DNA from: Protonemura montana
Taxonomy: Eukaryota; Arthropoda; Insecta; Plecoptera; Nemouridae
Direction: 5' to 3'
NCBI GenBank assembly: GCA_947568835.1
Contig: OX387607.1
Coordinates: 7,449,201 to 7,513,200, forward strand
DNA: 64,000 bases
Below the pieces are notes generated by a model. It saw nothing but the letters and a program-made list of their open reading frames with translations, did not search any database and had not been told where the DNA came from. Below, one piece after another: positions 35,821 to 48,088 of this stretch. Within the stretch, counting starts at the first letter, position 1, and each line of letters starts with the position of its first letter. Made by a program: the position numbers and the translations under genes.

Positions 35821-37714
35821 TGCGTGTGTTTTTTTTTAATAAAACTATCGACCTAAGTAGGAATTCCAGTCTTATTTTGTTAACACTTCGATAAGCAGAT
35901 GGAAACAGCCGATGTTTCTCTCATTTGCGTTTCCCGATTTAGCGGTGGGGGTAATACTAGGTTTGACTGCCAGTTATGATTTCCTTAAAAAAACACGAGC
36001 TCGCAAGTTGCAAGATAGAAACGTATTTGGTGAGATAAGTGACCTGGGAGATAACTGTGTAATTGGCAGTTATCTTTTTAGCCGAATCTTGCCTTAATAT
36101 GAACTGGCCCCAAGTCCCTGCCTCATTCATTTCTAAGCAGTTACAAGGTTTTAGTTACTAGTTTTGTTTGGACTGGGTTGGTTGATTACAAATGCAACAC
36201 ATATTCTTGTGGCTGAGAGAAATTTGACTGATTTTTGTATGTTCGGCTCCACGGCTAATTGAAATGGGCAGATGCGTTGGTGGGCCCCACTGGGCACGCA
36301 TTATAATGTATCAGCTGGGTCGGTCGATGGAAAATTTTCCTATCTCGGGGGAAAGCGGAAAATTACCAAGAAGTTGATATTCTGATTGTTTGTGCTTGCT
36401 TTCTCGTTGGTCGTCGTCTTATAGCTACGATTGAAGCCTCCTCGGCGGGCGACGGGTCTTTAGAGCAGGAAATACAATGGTTTCGTTGACAGTAACGGCC
36501 CTGCCCCGGTCCCCCCGCTCAAATCGTATACACCGTTTCGCTCGTATACCTACCATGTCATGTCGTCGAATGTACGAATGGGGGCCGGAGGGGTTGCGTG
36601 CTGGCTGAGCCGAGGCATCATTTGGAGCGACAAATAATTGCAGACTGAGAATGTGTTTTTTTCTGCGTCGTTTCCCGGATTTGGGACGCGTCGCCAATGG
36701 ATTTCCATTAATGCCGGGAAGGGGTTCATAGAGCCCACCAATCCGAGCGTTTTCCTTCTATAACAAGACACTTGTTTTTGATGAATATTCTGAATATCTG
36801 CAGCCAAGTAGTTGGTCGCCATTGCTATTTAGATGCAACGTGTATCAATTATCGATTCAGCAAAAGTTTACTTGTTAAAATCTCTCCCTCCGGAGGCGTT
36901 TTAATTAGGAGAAGAAACGGGCGAGCCACCAAATCAACACGGAGCACGGTATTAAATATTTGCATGTGCCGTCGCGAATTAACTGCGAATTGAAACAGTT
37001 AAGCTGTTGGGACAAAAGTTGGGCAAACTTTTCGGCGTTCGATCGCCAGATTATTGGTTGGGTGGGGGCGATTCTCTGGCAGGAACGCTCTCACGAAATA
37101 CGCGTATAACGGCTTCTGTCTGTGCATGCTGGCAACCACTTAGCTCCAGTTGGAGGATTTACGCCTTGCTTTAGATACAGTTCGTGGCAGGTCCAATTGA
37201 AATGTGATTTTGACTTTACTATCTGCATTGTGTATTGTTAGTGCGCACCTTGCGTCAGCAGTTTCAAACATCTTGGCACTGTTTTGAAGTTGTGTTGCAC
37301 ATTTGCAATCTATGAACCTGTGACAATGCACTCATTTCCTTGAATCAGTTTTAGTAATATTTCTTCAACCTTAAACAGTGAGACTTTCAAGCAATAGAAG
37401 TGGGAATGGCTTCTTTGTTAATACGCAACTTGCAAGGACTTACTTCTATGATGTCACTCTTTGAGCCTTATAATGACTGCGTGCTATTAGGGGAAGGAAG
37501 AGCCTTGATAGTATTACTCTAAAAAGTTCAAATTTACCCTTTTCCATGGATGGTACAAGTTTTGTCATTAGCATGATTACTGGAACTGTTCAATTCGAGT
37601 AAAAAACATTTACCACTGTTTTCTGCTAGTGTCAAACGTTAAAAATACGCAGTTGCCACATTAGCATGACCTGCAAGCCTGAACCAGAGTCCAAAAGAAC
37701 CAATATTATTTAGA

Positions 37715-37775
37715 CAAAAACTATTTGAACTGGGTTTTGAAAGCTAAGTGAAGAACAACTACATTTCCCAACGTT
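37715..37775 (+). mobile_element. Partial copy of the TTAA-flanked MITE
   Basis: CAAAAACTATTTGAACTGGG and the following sequence (aagctaagtgaagaacaact) match the left arm of the element at 18229. Similarity ends near 37775, and neither a right arm nor a flanking TTAA is seen. This proves a dispersed family with more than one copy. Confidence 0.8.
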
Positions 37776-38268
37776 TTTTAAATCTGGAATTGGAACTGGA
37801 ACTAGAGTCATTGTTTCAAAAGATTCAGAACCAAAACTGGTACCAGCAAGGTAATTTAAAAAATTAAGACTGATTATGTTTTGGTTCAGATCCCAATCCT
37901 GGTGCCATGAACCTCTGGTGGCAGGTCTCGACACTGTAGATTTCTTTGGCATCTTATTAAAGGCATGTCTTGGAGCTCAAAGCATGAGGCAACAGGCAGT
38001 TGCTTACACAACCCAACTAACATTGATTTCAACAGAGCAGCGATAGAGAAACGTTGTTGAAGCAGAAATTCATTGCCGTTCTTCTAGTTTTTCATGTACC
38101 AGCAAGTTTCAATTCTTGGTAGTTACACACAGACAACAGCTTATCAGAACTACTAACAAAGAGTTGCTGAGCCTGAAGACTGCTGAGGTTGCTGGTTATT
38201 GAGTGGTCAGCGGTCACCGAGCTAATGGAGTGTTGCTAACGAAGTGCGGTCGTTATGGTTGCAGGTGA

Positions 38269-41200
38269 ATGATGGCCCCCGAGCGGCCGTGCCCCGAGGA
38301 CGAAGTTGGCGTTGCAGCAATGCGAGGCGCCGTCTCCATTGCCGACCTGCCGGTGTTTGCACTGCACGGCGGGCAACTGCGCGAACTGAAGGTACGAGGT
38401 GCCGGATCTTTACAATTTTCTTGAGACTGATCTGCCTGCTTGCTCCAGATTGATTGAAATCAGGACCCAGTAGAGTGATTTATTTTCAATTGGTAGAGCT
38501 TGATAATTTATTGGGGTAACAGAATTTTGCTACTGTGTTAGGGAAGTCTGGCCTAAGAAAAAAAAGTAGTTTTTTTGTTGGACTTTTGACTCAAGGACGT
38601 TTTTCCCATGACTTTGCCCTAAGCTAATGCCTGCTAAGCTGTCCCTAATAAAAATGTAATGCAAATCGTAGCCTGATCCTGCAACATAAGAGAGCTCGCA
38701 CTAGGTGTTGACACTGTACAATCACGGTGATGCGCTGGTGGCTCTAATTGTGTTTGCCAAGGCTAGTGCAATCGTAACCGACGGAACGTTTGTGCTGCAG
38801 GAAGGCGATGGCGCAATGGTTGAGGTGGCGGCCCTAAACAATGACCAGGCCGACAGGCCCGCTGGGGAAGACAACGACCTCACCTCTCTCTCCTGGCTCC
38901 ACGACAAGAACTTGCTCAAAGGTGAGTCATCGGACTGGCGGTATTGAAGCTGTAATATTGTTGCCATTTTTGGCAAAGTTTGAAAATATCTAATACATTA
39001 TCGATGTAATTTTGGTGTACCTCCTGACAGCCAAATTTAGCATGATTGGTATGATGTGAAGTGCCTGCTTAGATTCTGTCAGACTAGGACACTAAATGAG
39101 AATAGTGTGCGACCTTATTTTGTCATAGATTAATCGTATTTGAGCTGCCAATTGTGCTTTTTTAAATCATTAATACTCTTAAATGACGTATATGGTTAGG
39201 TGAATTCAATCAAGTCCTTCTCGATTGCATCCCCTTTAAATAGAAAGTGTCACATACGGCTGCACCCACTTGCTGCTTCGAGCCTGCTCTGGGTTTCTCT
39301 GGTGCAAGTCATGACCGACAATGTATTGACCCGCGACTCTAGAAAGCCTAGACGGTCTTTACGCGCTCGATTGCTCGTCACGCAGATGAAGCAACTCGTT
39401 AGCGTCGCGGCTATTACCTTCGTGTTTGCTTAACAAATTGACAGTGCGTTGTTGACGTAGTGGTTGTCACATGCAGGTTGGACCCGGCCAATTACGCTTG
39501 GCCCACTGCCCCATTAAGTTTTTGTCTCGACATCTTTGTATTGACTGTAGAGATGCTAATTTGGTTTCATTTTCAATAAAATAAGAAAAATAATTGCAAA
39601 TCGTTGTCAATGACAACATCTTTTGACAGTATTACCAACAGCTAGCATCTAAGAAAGTTGTATCCTTAATGGAAGCAGGATTAGATTGATGCAGGCATTG
39701 TGACCTTGGTTGACAGTTAATCAACTTAAATATGCTATGTCATCTTTTAATTTCTTTGATAAAAATCGAGACTTATTTTGCAAGTACCAGTCCAATATAA
39801 AACCTCAGCATTTCTTAACTTGAGCTCTTGGGTACCAGTGGTAGGTATCTAACTCAGTAATAGGCTGGCTAATTAACAATGCGCTTTGTCAGTTGGTTTC
39901 TTTGTTTGGGTCAGATATCTTATCTTGATCATACTTCCCAGCCATTAGAGCACTTCCTTTGTCTGTTGTCCATACATAATACTGGTGAATCACATGTGCT
40001 TTGGCCATTACATTACCAATCAATGTGTCATTGGCATTGGTTGTTGCCATTTGTTATTTATTTACTTTTTGGCAACTCAACTGGCTGGCTAGTTAGCATT
40101 GTGAATGCTTAGTGAAAAATCGGAAGATTTCTCCGTTTAGTTTTTTTGGTGAGTTGCAGTTTTTGTTGGTCTGACCAAAACATAGCTGTTACATATATTA
40201 GGCTATTATAATAAAGTAATAAATTAATAATTGCTGGAAAATTACACAATCATTCTAGAAGTATGCTGTCTTTGAAGCGGAGCTTATGGTCAGGAGATTA
40301 ATATTAGTGGTTAAAGATTTGTAATGCAAGTATTTATGTTTCAAATGAGGGGCTGTTAGCTCATAGTAATTAGCTCATATCACATGTGATAATCAGGTAT
40401 GATTTTCCCAAACAATCTGAAGAACATTGGCATACTGATAGCATCCTTTGACCATGTTAGCCCATTGTTATAAAAAAAAGCTCCTTACACCACTCAACCA
40501 ATGCCACCTTCTCTGTCTGAACAGAGATGAACCTGAAGCAGCCAGGCTCGCAAGAATCCCCGACGAGCGACTTTGCCGACGAGTCAGGCAGCGAGCCGGC
40601 CGATTCAACGTGTTCCAGCGGCCCGTCACCGCCGACTCCGCCGCCACCGGTGCCGCAGAGGCACAAGCACCCCACGCACATGCCCTACGACCCGCAGGTA
40701 CTGCAAGGCATCCATAACATGGTCTGTAGGACTGAGTGGATGCCGTTAGTTCAGTGCCACATGGCACGTCAAAACAGTGTCGTTAGGCACCCAAAATCAT
40801 TTGATGGCTATGTTGCCATCTGTCTCCCACAAAGTAAATAGTGGACCTAAAGCCAAAACCAATGGATTTTTTTTGTCTGGAAGATTGGATCCAGTAAAGC
40901 TTTTTATGACACTCGGAGCAAAACATGGATTTATAGCTAGAAAGCCTCGGATATTTCAAATCTTTATGTTATTTGTAGAGCCAAGATTTTACGGTGTTAT
41001 GATTTCGATAATTTCGTGGTAAGCTTTTTGGATTTCGGTGTTATGGCGGTGTTATGGAAAAAGTACAGAATTTCATGTCTATAACAGATTTCAGACATAG
41101 GTGACGAAAAAAAGAAAAAACGTGTTTTTAGCATTAGTTTGATCGAAATTTTAGTGCTAATTATTTGAATTTTAGCGTTTATAGCTAAATAGAAAAAAGG

Positions 41201-44200
41201 GGTTTTGCGATCTACATTCAAAAGGAATGAAGATTTAGGGTAAGCACTGGGATCTTTAATAAAGAAGTGATCAATAATAATTACAATAAAGCAAATATTT
41301 AGTGTAGGTCCTCAACATCGGTATTTGTTAGGGACTTGGAACAAAATTAATAGCACAAATCAATATTTTACATAAATGCCAGCATGAAATACATTGTATG
41401 GCAGTAAGAGCGACACCTACCACTTGTTAAACTGAACATTGAACAAGTTTCAAGGGTAGCTTCCCTAAAAAACCTCTCTGCATCAACACTGTTCACTGGG
41501 GCCCAAATAGTTTGCTAAGTCAGAACTGCAAATGAGAAGTTTGAGATTTTCATATCCATTGGAATTTGAATTAGACCCACTGCCTGGTACTAACAACATA
41601 CTTTGCAAGATTGTCTTTTTTCTCCCAGACAAGTCTGGTGTTCCAGATTCCACACATCAAAATATACCCATCACTCACAAAGAGTTGCTTTGTTTGATCC
41701 TCAAAAGTCAAAGATTTATTACACCCCATTGAAATTTGAAATCCCAGCTAATCTCTATATAGACTGAATGCATGTAGTGCTGGTGCTCACATGGCAAGGA
41801 GGGGAAGATTCAGCCAACCAATGGCAATGGTTTCCTACTGCAAACATTTTGCCCCACTACTTCTACCCCCTAAGCTTAGGAATGTTGACAGCATTTGATG
41901 AGAAACAGACCTGAATATGACAAATTCATGGAAATGTGTGTTTAGAGAGATAAAATAAACATTTTAAATATTTTGCATGGAAATAAGTGGCTATTTCGCA
42001 AAATACACATATTTCAGTGAAATAGCTTCATTATCTCTTAATTTAGCATAAAAACAAACGGGTCATTTTATTTGTTTATTTATTTTCCGTGAAATATGGT
42101 TTGATAAAAATGAAAAAAAAACCGATTATCTGAAATTTAACATAATTGGATGGGAAAAGGCTCATTTCGCGATGATTTCGCGGAAAATAGTTGATTTCGT
42201 TGTTATGGATGATTTTTCGTGAATTTCGCGTTATGTCGCGATGAGCTTCTTACATATTTGAGATGGGAATTCAATGAATCGCACTCATTTGTAAGAATAA
42301 CAAGAGATAAGAACAATTCGCGATTTCGCGCATCACCATATAATCGTGGCTCTAGTTATTTGCTCTCCCTTAGACTGATTTTAAAGTGGGTGTTATTTAC
42401 AAGAGGACTGCCAAAGTTACACTTGAATCTTACTTCCAAATAATAAACACCAAAAGGGAGATGATAAATGCCTTAACTGACGTTAATTTTGGCAAAGAAC
42501 TCAACTTGCTGAGTAAAAGTTCCTCAAAGTTTCTTGTAGATCATTCCATGTCGCAACGCCGCATCTTACATCAAAAAGCTGTTTAAATGATGAGTTTTAA
42601 AAAACAAGCATTGTCAGTGATAAAAAAACCACTAAATACTGCTCAAAAAAGCTGTCTCAAAATTCTCAAAGTCCATCTTAACAAATACTCAAAATCAAAT
42701 CTTTGCAAATTTTTTTTTAATCAAGACCGTTTGTTCCTCCAGGTGCACACGAGCTCTAAGCCTCCATACTCGTTCTCGTGCCTGATCTTCATGGCGATCG
42801 AGGACTCTGCCGCGCGCGCCCTGCCCGTCAAGGACATCTACACATGGGTGCTCGACCACTTCCCGTACTTCAAGTCGGCGCCCACCGGCTGGAAGAACAG
42901 CGTGCGCCACAATCTGTCGCTCAACAAGTGCTTCCGCAAGGTTGAGAAGGCGCCTGTAAGTAGAGTAAGGAACATCGTCTTTTTTTTCATCTCGTTGCTT
43001 TTTTGCTTTGGTGGTGGGTTATTGTCTTGTTTTACCTGCAGTTTACGACGAAAGCTAAGCTTGCCTGGCTCAATTCTACGTTCACTCCATGGAATTTAAT
43101 TTAATTTAATTAGTTTCCTAAACTTTTTATTTGCTGGTCAATCTTGATTCTGGAACCTGATAAAGTGTTCAATTTTATGGTGACTCCATTGAATTCAATT
43201 TTTTTAAATAAATTTAATCGATTATTTACTTTCCTGTCAAACTTGATTCTAAAACCTGATAAAGTATTCGAGGTCTTCAACAAAACTTTTTATAATAGTG
43301 TGTTTCTAATTGTTTAACAAATATTCTGCCATAGAGGGGCACACAGTTCCACAATAAGTAGATGCTGATTGCTCACTGGCTAATTTCTGATCTTTCTTGC
43401 CTGTCCATTTTGCTAATTTTGAATTTTTTTTGATTTCGAACAAATATGTGACAACCAACCATATGTTCTTTCTTTGTTAAAATAGTTCAAATTTATATTA
43501 CTAGGTAAGATACAATCTAGGTAATTAGTTTGTGCCACTTTCTGGTTTGTTTAGGCAAGTAAATGCGAGTTTTTGGTGCAGGGTTACTGGGGTAATATTT
43601 AACTTCTCGTGCAAAGCTTGTGAACGGTCTACATAACTCGACGATTGCCTCGGGGCTGAAGTTTGATTAGTTTCTTCTTAATATGGTTACAAGGATACGA
43701 GTTGATCGAAGCCTGCTTGTCAATAGACCTGTATTCTGCTCGTGGCTCTTAAGCATCTTGGAATGAAGCCAGAATGTCTATTTGCAGTTTGTTATGAGAG
43801 AAAATCAATGATTTCAAATGCAGTCATTTGAGGCCAAAAAAGAAATAATATGTTTTTAAATGCCACTGAGTGGGTAACATCATAATGTGGTAATATCTTC
43901 ATAGTTCAGACCTTCTGGAAGGGCTCTAGCTTTTTTAAAAATGACTTATTTATAGAAATCCCCATGTTTTGATTTTTTGTTTTGATTTTTCTGCCAAATG
44001 ACGGGAGCAAGCATAAAGTTCTACCGCTCGCTTATGGACTTTCTTGTGTTTTCAAAATGGTTTGAAAATGAGACTAGTGTAGTGCAGTTATTTTCTGATA
44101 CAATTTTCTTCAACTGACCCGATATCACCCACGATTTCTAAGCCATTGATAATCGATTGATTGGATCAAATCCACCTTATACTTACGGTATCTCTGAAGG

Positions 44201-47093
44201 ATATATAAAAAACTTGCCAAAATAAACAATTTCAAATAGAAAATAGGTAGGTTATAGGAACTAGAACTCTCCTACCTACTCTGTGTTTGGAACTTCAACA
44301 TAAAAATACAAGAGATCGTTGAAAAATTGCATAGAGAAAAGTCTCCACTTCTCATTGCGACTCTTAAACAACAATCTTCTTCGCCCACACAGCCAGAACT
44401 AAGCTTGCCCAAACTTAACTGCTATATGAAGGTAACCACGGCTCATCCAACCTCTTCCACCTACAGAACCTGGGCAAAGGCTCGCTATGGATGGTCGACC
44501 CGACCTACCGGCCCAACCTACTCCAGGCGCTACAGAAGGCGCCGTTTCACCCTTACACGACGCTTGACCGCATCAATATGGTGACATCTCGACACCCCGG
44601 GGGTGGTGGGGGCGGCGTCGGAGGTCGCACCGAAGGCCGGACGGCCACAGGTCGGATGCCCGACCCTGAGCTGTTCCCGTTCCTTGCACGGCGGCTGGCT
44701 GCGTCTGCTCGACCCGCCTCCCCTCCACGCCACCCACGCAGGGGCTCGGACTCGTCGGGGGCCGACATGGACGACGATGTTTACGCCGCCACCGCGATCA
44801 TGCAGCTGAAGCACGGCTCTCGAATGGCGTCTTTGAGTCGGAGAGGTGAGTGTCATGTGTGGAGCTTTTTCAGGTCAGTTTTCACTACGCTTGCCAGTAC
44901 TTGTCCGTATTGGAGTCTTTAAAGATCCCTTATCCCCACCCTGCGAACATGAAGTCTGAGAGTCCTGATAGCTCGGTGAGTAGAGCGCCCCAGCAATCAG
45001 AAAGTTCCGGGTCCGTATCCCGATTTAGTGGCACAATTTTTGAGCTTCGCTCCTCTTCCATCCTTTGCTTGCTGGCTAAGCTCCTAAGCAGAAAGCTCCA
45101 GTGAAACCAAGAAGGTGCAACTAATTTTATTGTTAATAATTAATAAAGTATAGGTTGAGATCTGATATCGATGAGAACCGATTAGTTATAAAAGAGCCTT
45201 TCAGTTTATATCTTATGTGTAGGTGGTTGGCCTTTATACTCAAATCACCGTTACTGGGTCCTAGAAGCATTGAATTATTAAAAACAAAGCTTTCTGCATT
45301 TTATGCCATGCATCCTGTGGCTTCACCGGTGAAGCCACTTTACTTGCTTTGTTTTTCTTGCTGGGTAGACTTGTTATGTCTATATACAATGTTTTTGTTT
45401 CTAAAAAAGCTCAAGAATACTGACTTATTTTGCAAAAAGCTAAACAAATTTCACTGGTAAAGCTGATATGAGAAATTGCAATGCTGCTCGCTCTGCGATT
45501 AGCCAGTAAACTAGTTCTTTCATTCTTTATGAGAGTAAAACAAGTTTTTGCAGTAGAAATTGAAATACCAAGGAATATCTCCACAATATTACCACAATAT
45601 CACCACAGAAATATCTCATTCTTCCAAACAAGGCACGTTTAGTTATGTTGTTCTCAATTTGAAAGCAAATACAAGAAATAATCTAAAAAAATAATTGGTT
45701 TGTTTTGTGCTTAAGGGCGTTATAGACACTCGCTATGTATAAGAATCAGCACAAAAATATCCAGTTTTTTTAATGAAAACACGAAAGTTAACAACATTTG
45801 CAGAATAGGAATTCTCCTAAAATAATTTAAAGAAAAATTGCACTGAGATAAAGGCAGTTTAACGCTGTTTTTGGAAGTGAAACAAACTTTCGGATTTCAG
45901 CCCTTTGTTAGAAGCAAACCTTGGCGAACTTCGATCGTCTTTGTACGGCTCATTTTGCATCTCTTAGTTTTATACGAACATCGAGGGTTGTCTGTGTAAC
46001 AAGACCAATCGATTGGCTTCATAAAAAATATCGAAATTCCAAAATCCACACATTTTATTCTGGGTTGGCGATAAGATCTTTGGGAAACCCACTAATATAG
46101 CTTGATGTGCATACTTCAAACCAAAAGAATCCGTAACCTATACATTTGCGTTATACTGGTAGACAGAGTACCCAGATCTGGGTACAACACCGTTAATGAC
46201 GTATGCTAAGAAACAATGACTCCTTCCAGCTACATTGTTGCCTCCACAAAACCTTGAAGCTGGAAGACCATCCCCTGGCGTGGACTAAATATATATGCTT
46301 GCCACGTGACAGGCTGTGCCGACTCGTGGCTGTCCCGGCGTAAGCCGCGCACCGCCCGATCGCCAAGCGCGCTGGTCGCGCCCGCAGGATCGCTAGGACC
46401 AGTCGTCACTACGTCGCCCAGCGAAGACCACACATACAGCGCCGCCGGCAACGTCGTAGCCGCGAGCGGTGTCACGGGAATTGCCAACCACTCTCCCGAC
46501 GAGGCGTTTGCAGATGGCTCCGACTCAGACAGGTGGGTGACTTTTTAATTCTTGTTTACATTGCAAATGCTGGTAATTTAAACCCTGATTGATTAATTGT
46601 TTTGTTTAAACTTAGAATATCAGGTTAGTTCTAAGCTCGATTGGTTTGTAATGTAACTCAATCTTTCCGTTCTTCCAGCTGGGTCCACCGCCGTCGTGCG
46701 CGATACCCCTCCCACTCGGACTCAGAAGAGCAGCGGAAGATTGCCGAGGGCGCCGACGCCCTCCTCAACCTGGCGGGCATCACGACTACAAGGCGCTACT
46801 CGGACTGCCCGCCGAGACCACTGTGGCCAGGCGAGTCATCGCCGCCGGCCCCCTCAGCGCCTGCCTCCCCTCCTCGACGCCCTCGTAAGCGCCCGGCCCC
46901 CTCTCCACCACCGCCTGCCCCCGCGTTCCGCCCCCGCATCTTGCGGGGCTCGCGGAAGCGCCACGGCCGCAAGCGCAAGCCCATCAACAATAACAATAAC
47001 ACGGTGCTCAACGGAAACGTGAGGCCCAAGAAGGCCGAACGGGACTGGATTCGGGGGGCGCGGCACGAGGAGAAGAAGAAGAGCCGGAGGTAA
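38269..47093 (+). CDS. FOXN3: FOXN2/3-type forkhead transcription factor, complete CDS, seven coding exons
   Basis: Coding exons: 38269-38391, 38801-38921, 40525-40697, 42743-42955, 44467-44845, 46313-46532, 46679-47093 (TAA), 1,644 nt or 547 aa, with every junction phase-consistent. Exon 2 has the subfamily motif [15 protein letters not shown]. Exon 4 opens the forkhead ([18 protein letters not shown]), with recognition helix [16 protein letters not shown]. Exon 5 completes it with [20 protein letters not shown] and [10 protein letters not shown]. The last exon carries the FOXN3-like [13 protein letters not shown] motif and a basic tail. Known role: FOXN3/CHES1 proteins are mainly transcriptional repressors. 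Human FOXN3 is about 490 aa; the excess is Gly/Pro/Ser-rich linker. The ATG at 38269 is followed by a second ATG, so either could be used. Assignment to FOXN3 versus FOXN2 is not resolved, as many invertebrates have one FOXN2/3 gene. Confidence 0.93.
40698..42742. other. FOXN intron 3 with repeat-like stretches
   Basis: Just after the donor, 40735-40800 (agttcagtgccacatggcacgtcaaaacagtg) resembles the tail of the 5S-derived SINE at 22128, without a 5S head. Further on, 40990-41220 and 41980-42330 are AT-rich with repeated wording such as tttcgcg, gatttcg and gtgttatgg, suggesting an old unclassified element. No coding exon was recognised. Confidence 0.4.
42743..42955 (+). CDS. FOXN3: FOXN forkhead exon (helices 1-3)
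   Basis: Seventy-one codons, phase 0/0. They encode the start of the winged helix through the DNA-recognition helix [15 protein letters not shown], which is intact at all family-invariant positions (N, R, H, N, S). The exon ends after VEKAP and the wing strands are in the next exon. A splice inside the forkhead after the recognition helix is consistent with the FOXN2/3 arrangement. Confidence 0.95.
44960..45115 (+). mobile_element. tRNA-derived SINE
   Basis: GATAGCTCGGTGAGTAGAGC matches a pol III A box, and TTCCGGGTCCGTATCCCG about 30 nt later matches a B box with tRNA-like spacing. The body continues agtggcacaatttttgagcttcgctcctc and ends near ccagtgaaaccaag, before an AT-rich stretch. The tRNA-like head does not fold into a clean cloverleaf, so this is a SINE rather than a gene. 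It lies in FOXN intron 5. Confidence 0.65.
45317..45338. repeat. Perfect 22-bp palindrome
   Basis: GTGGCTTCACCGGTGAAGCCAC is perfectly self-complementary with no loop. It lies in FOXN intron 5 about 200 bp after the tRNA-derived SINE. No function can be read from it. Confidence 0.8.
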
Positions 47094-48088
47094 AAGTCGG
47101 GAGGCGGTTAGTTTTTTTTAATTTATTCGGTTAGTCGCTGCAAGAAAATACATTCAGTCGATTGCTCGTGCGGCTGTCGAAATGCTGCCGCACGTCGAAT
47201 GCAGAGTGTCGTAGAGTAGTTTGTCTTCCGTAATCTTTGCGATCGGCGAACGTCGCCGAATCCAGAAATACCTGTTCCGTTTAGGATTTGGGTACATTTT
47301 TTTCTCGCGGAGTTCATTTCGGGGAGGGCCTTGCCCGGTGCCGATTGTGGCCTCTTTGCAAAATTATGGTTGGCCGGGCCCGGACGATTTTACAAATTGA
47401 CTCGCCGATTTGTCGAAGGGACTAGCGACAATCGAAGGCGTTTTGTCTTTGTAACGAGCAACGATGCCAAAAAGTAGCAGTTGGGTCATTCCATGTGTAA
47501 TCACTCACCTCAAACTTTGACCGACCCAGATTTTGATGAAAATTGGTATACTTGTTAAGTTTGTTGACTTAGGGGCTATTTTTTAATTTTTTTTTTTTTG
47601 GTCCAACCGTTCGGATATTACAAGGGGGGGAAGTTGGGGTCATTTTGCCCCCCGCGCGTGTAGTGACCACCCTTTCTACGCAATATCTAGGGTTCTATGG
47701 GAGCTACAGAGCTGGGAAAAAAATCATCTGAAAGGTAATTTCATACCCTACCTGAATATGGAAACAAAAATGACGATATGTTAATACGAATTTAATTGTG
47801 ATTTTACACATCTGCATTTTCCAAAATGACCATATCGCTGATGAGTCATTTTTGATTTGCCTGATTTTTTTTCTATATGTACAGAACATACATATGATCA
47901 TGTGTTCCAAAAATCAAGATGGGTGTTCTACTACTTTCCAAGAAAAAAAAATGTTTTCTGCAAATTCATTCATAATATAAATTAATATGAACTGAATTTA
48001 AGACAACATTCAAGAAAATGATCATTACTTACAATCATAGCTACTATGAAGTACAAATTTGCATATCTTAAGAGAGATGTAGTTTACC

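Larger units (their letters stand above)
28704..38264. other. Probable first intron or upstream region of FOXN; no coding exon recognised
   Basis: About 9.5 kb has no convincing coding exon. It holds poly-C (30117-30144) and poly-G (33888-33925) tracts, RFX-type X-box matches at 30062-30074, 30099-30112 and 35602-35615, a perfect cAMP-response palindrome TGACGTCA (35570-35577), an octamer ATTTGCAT (36958-36965), 5S-derived SINE pieces (33.0 and 34.8 kb), a tRNA-like B box (31.69 kb) and one end of a MITE (37.7 kb). Confidence 0.5.
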
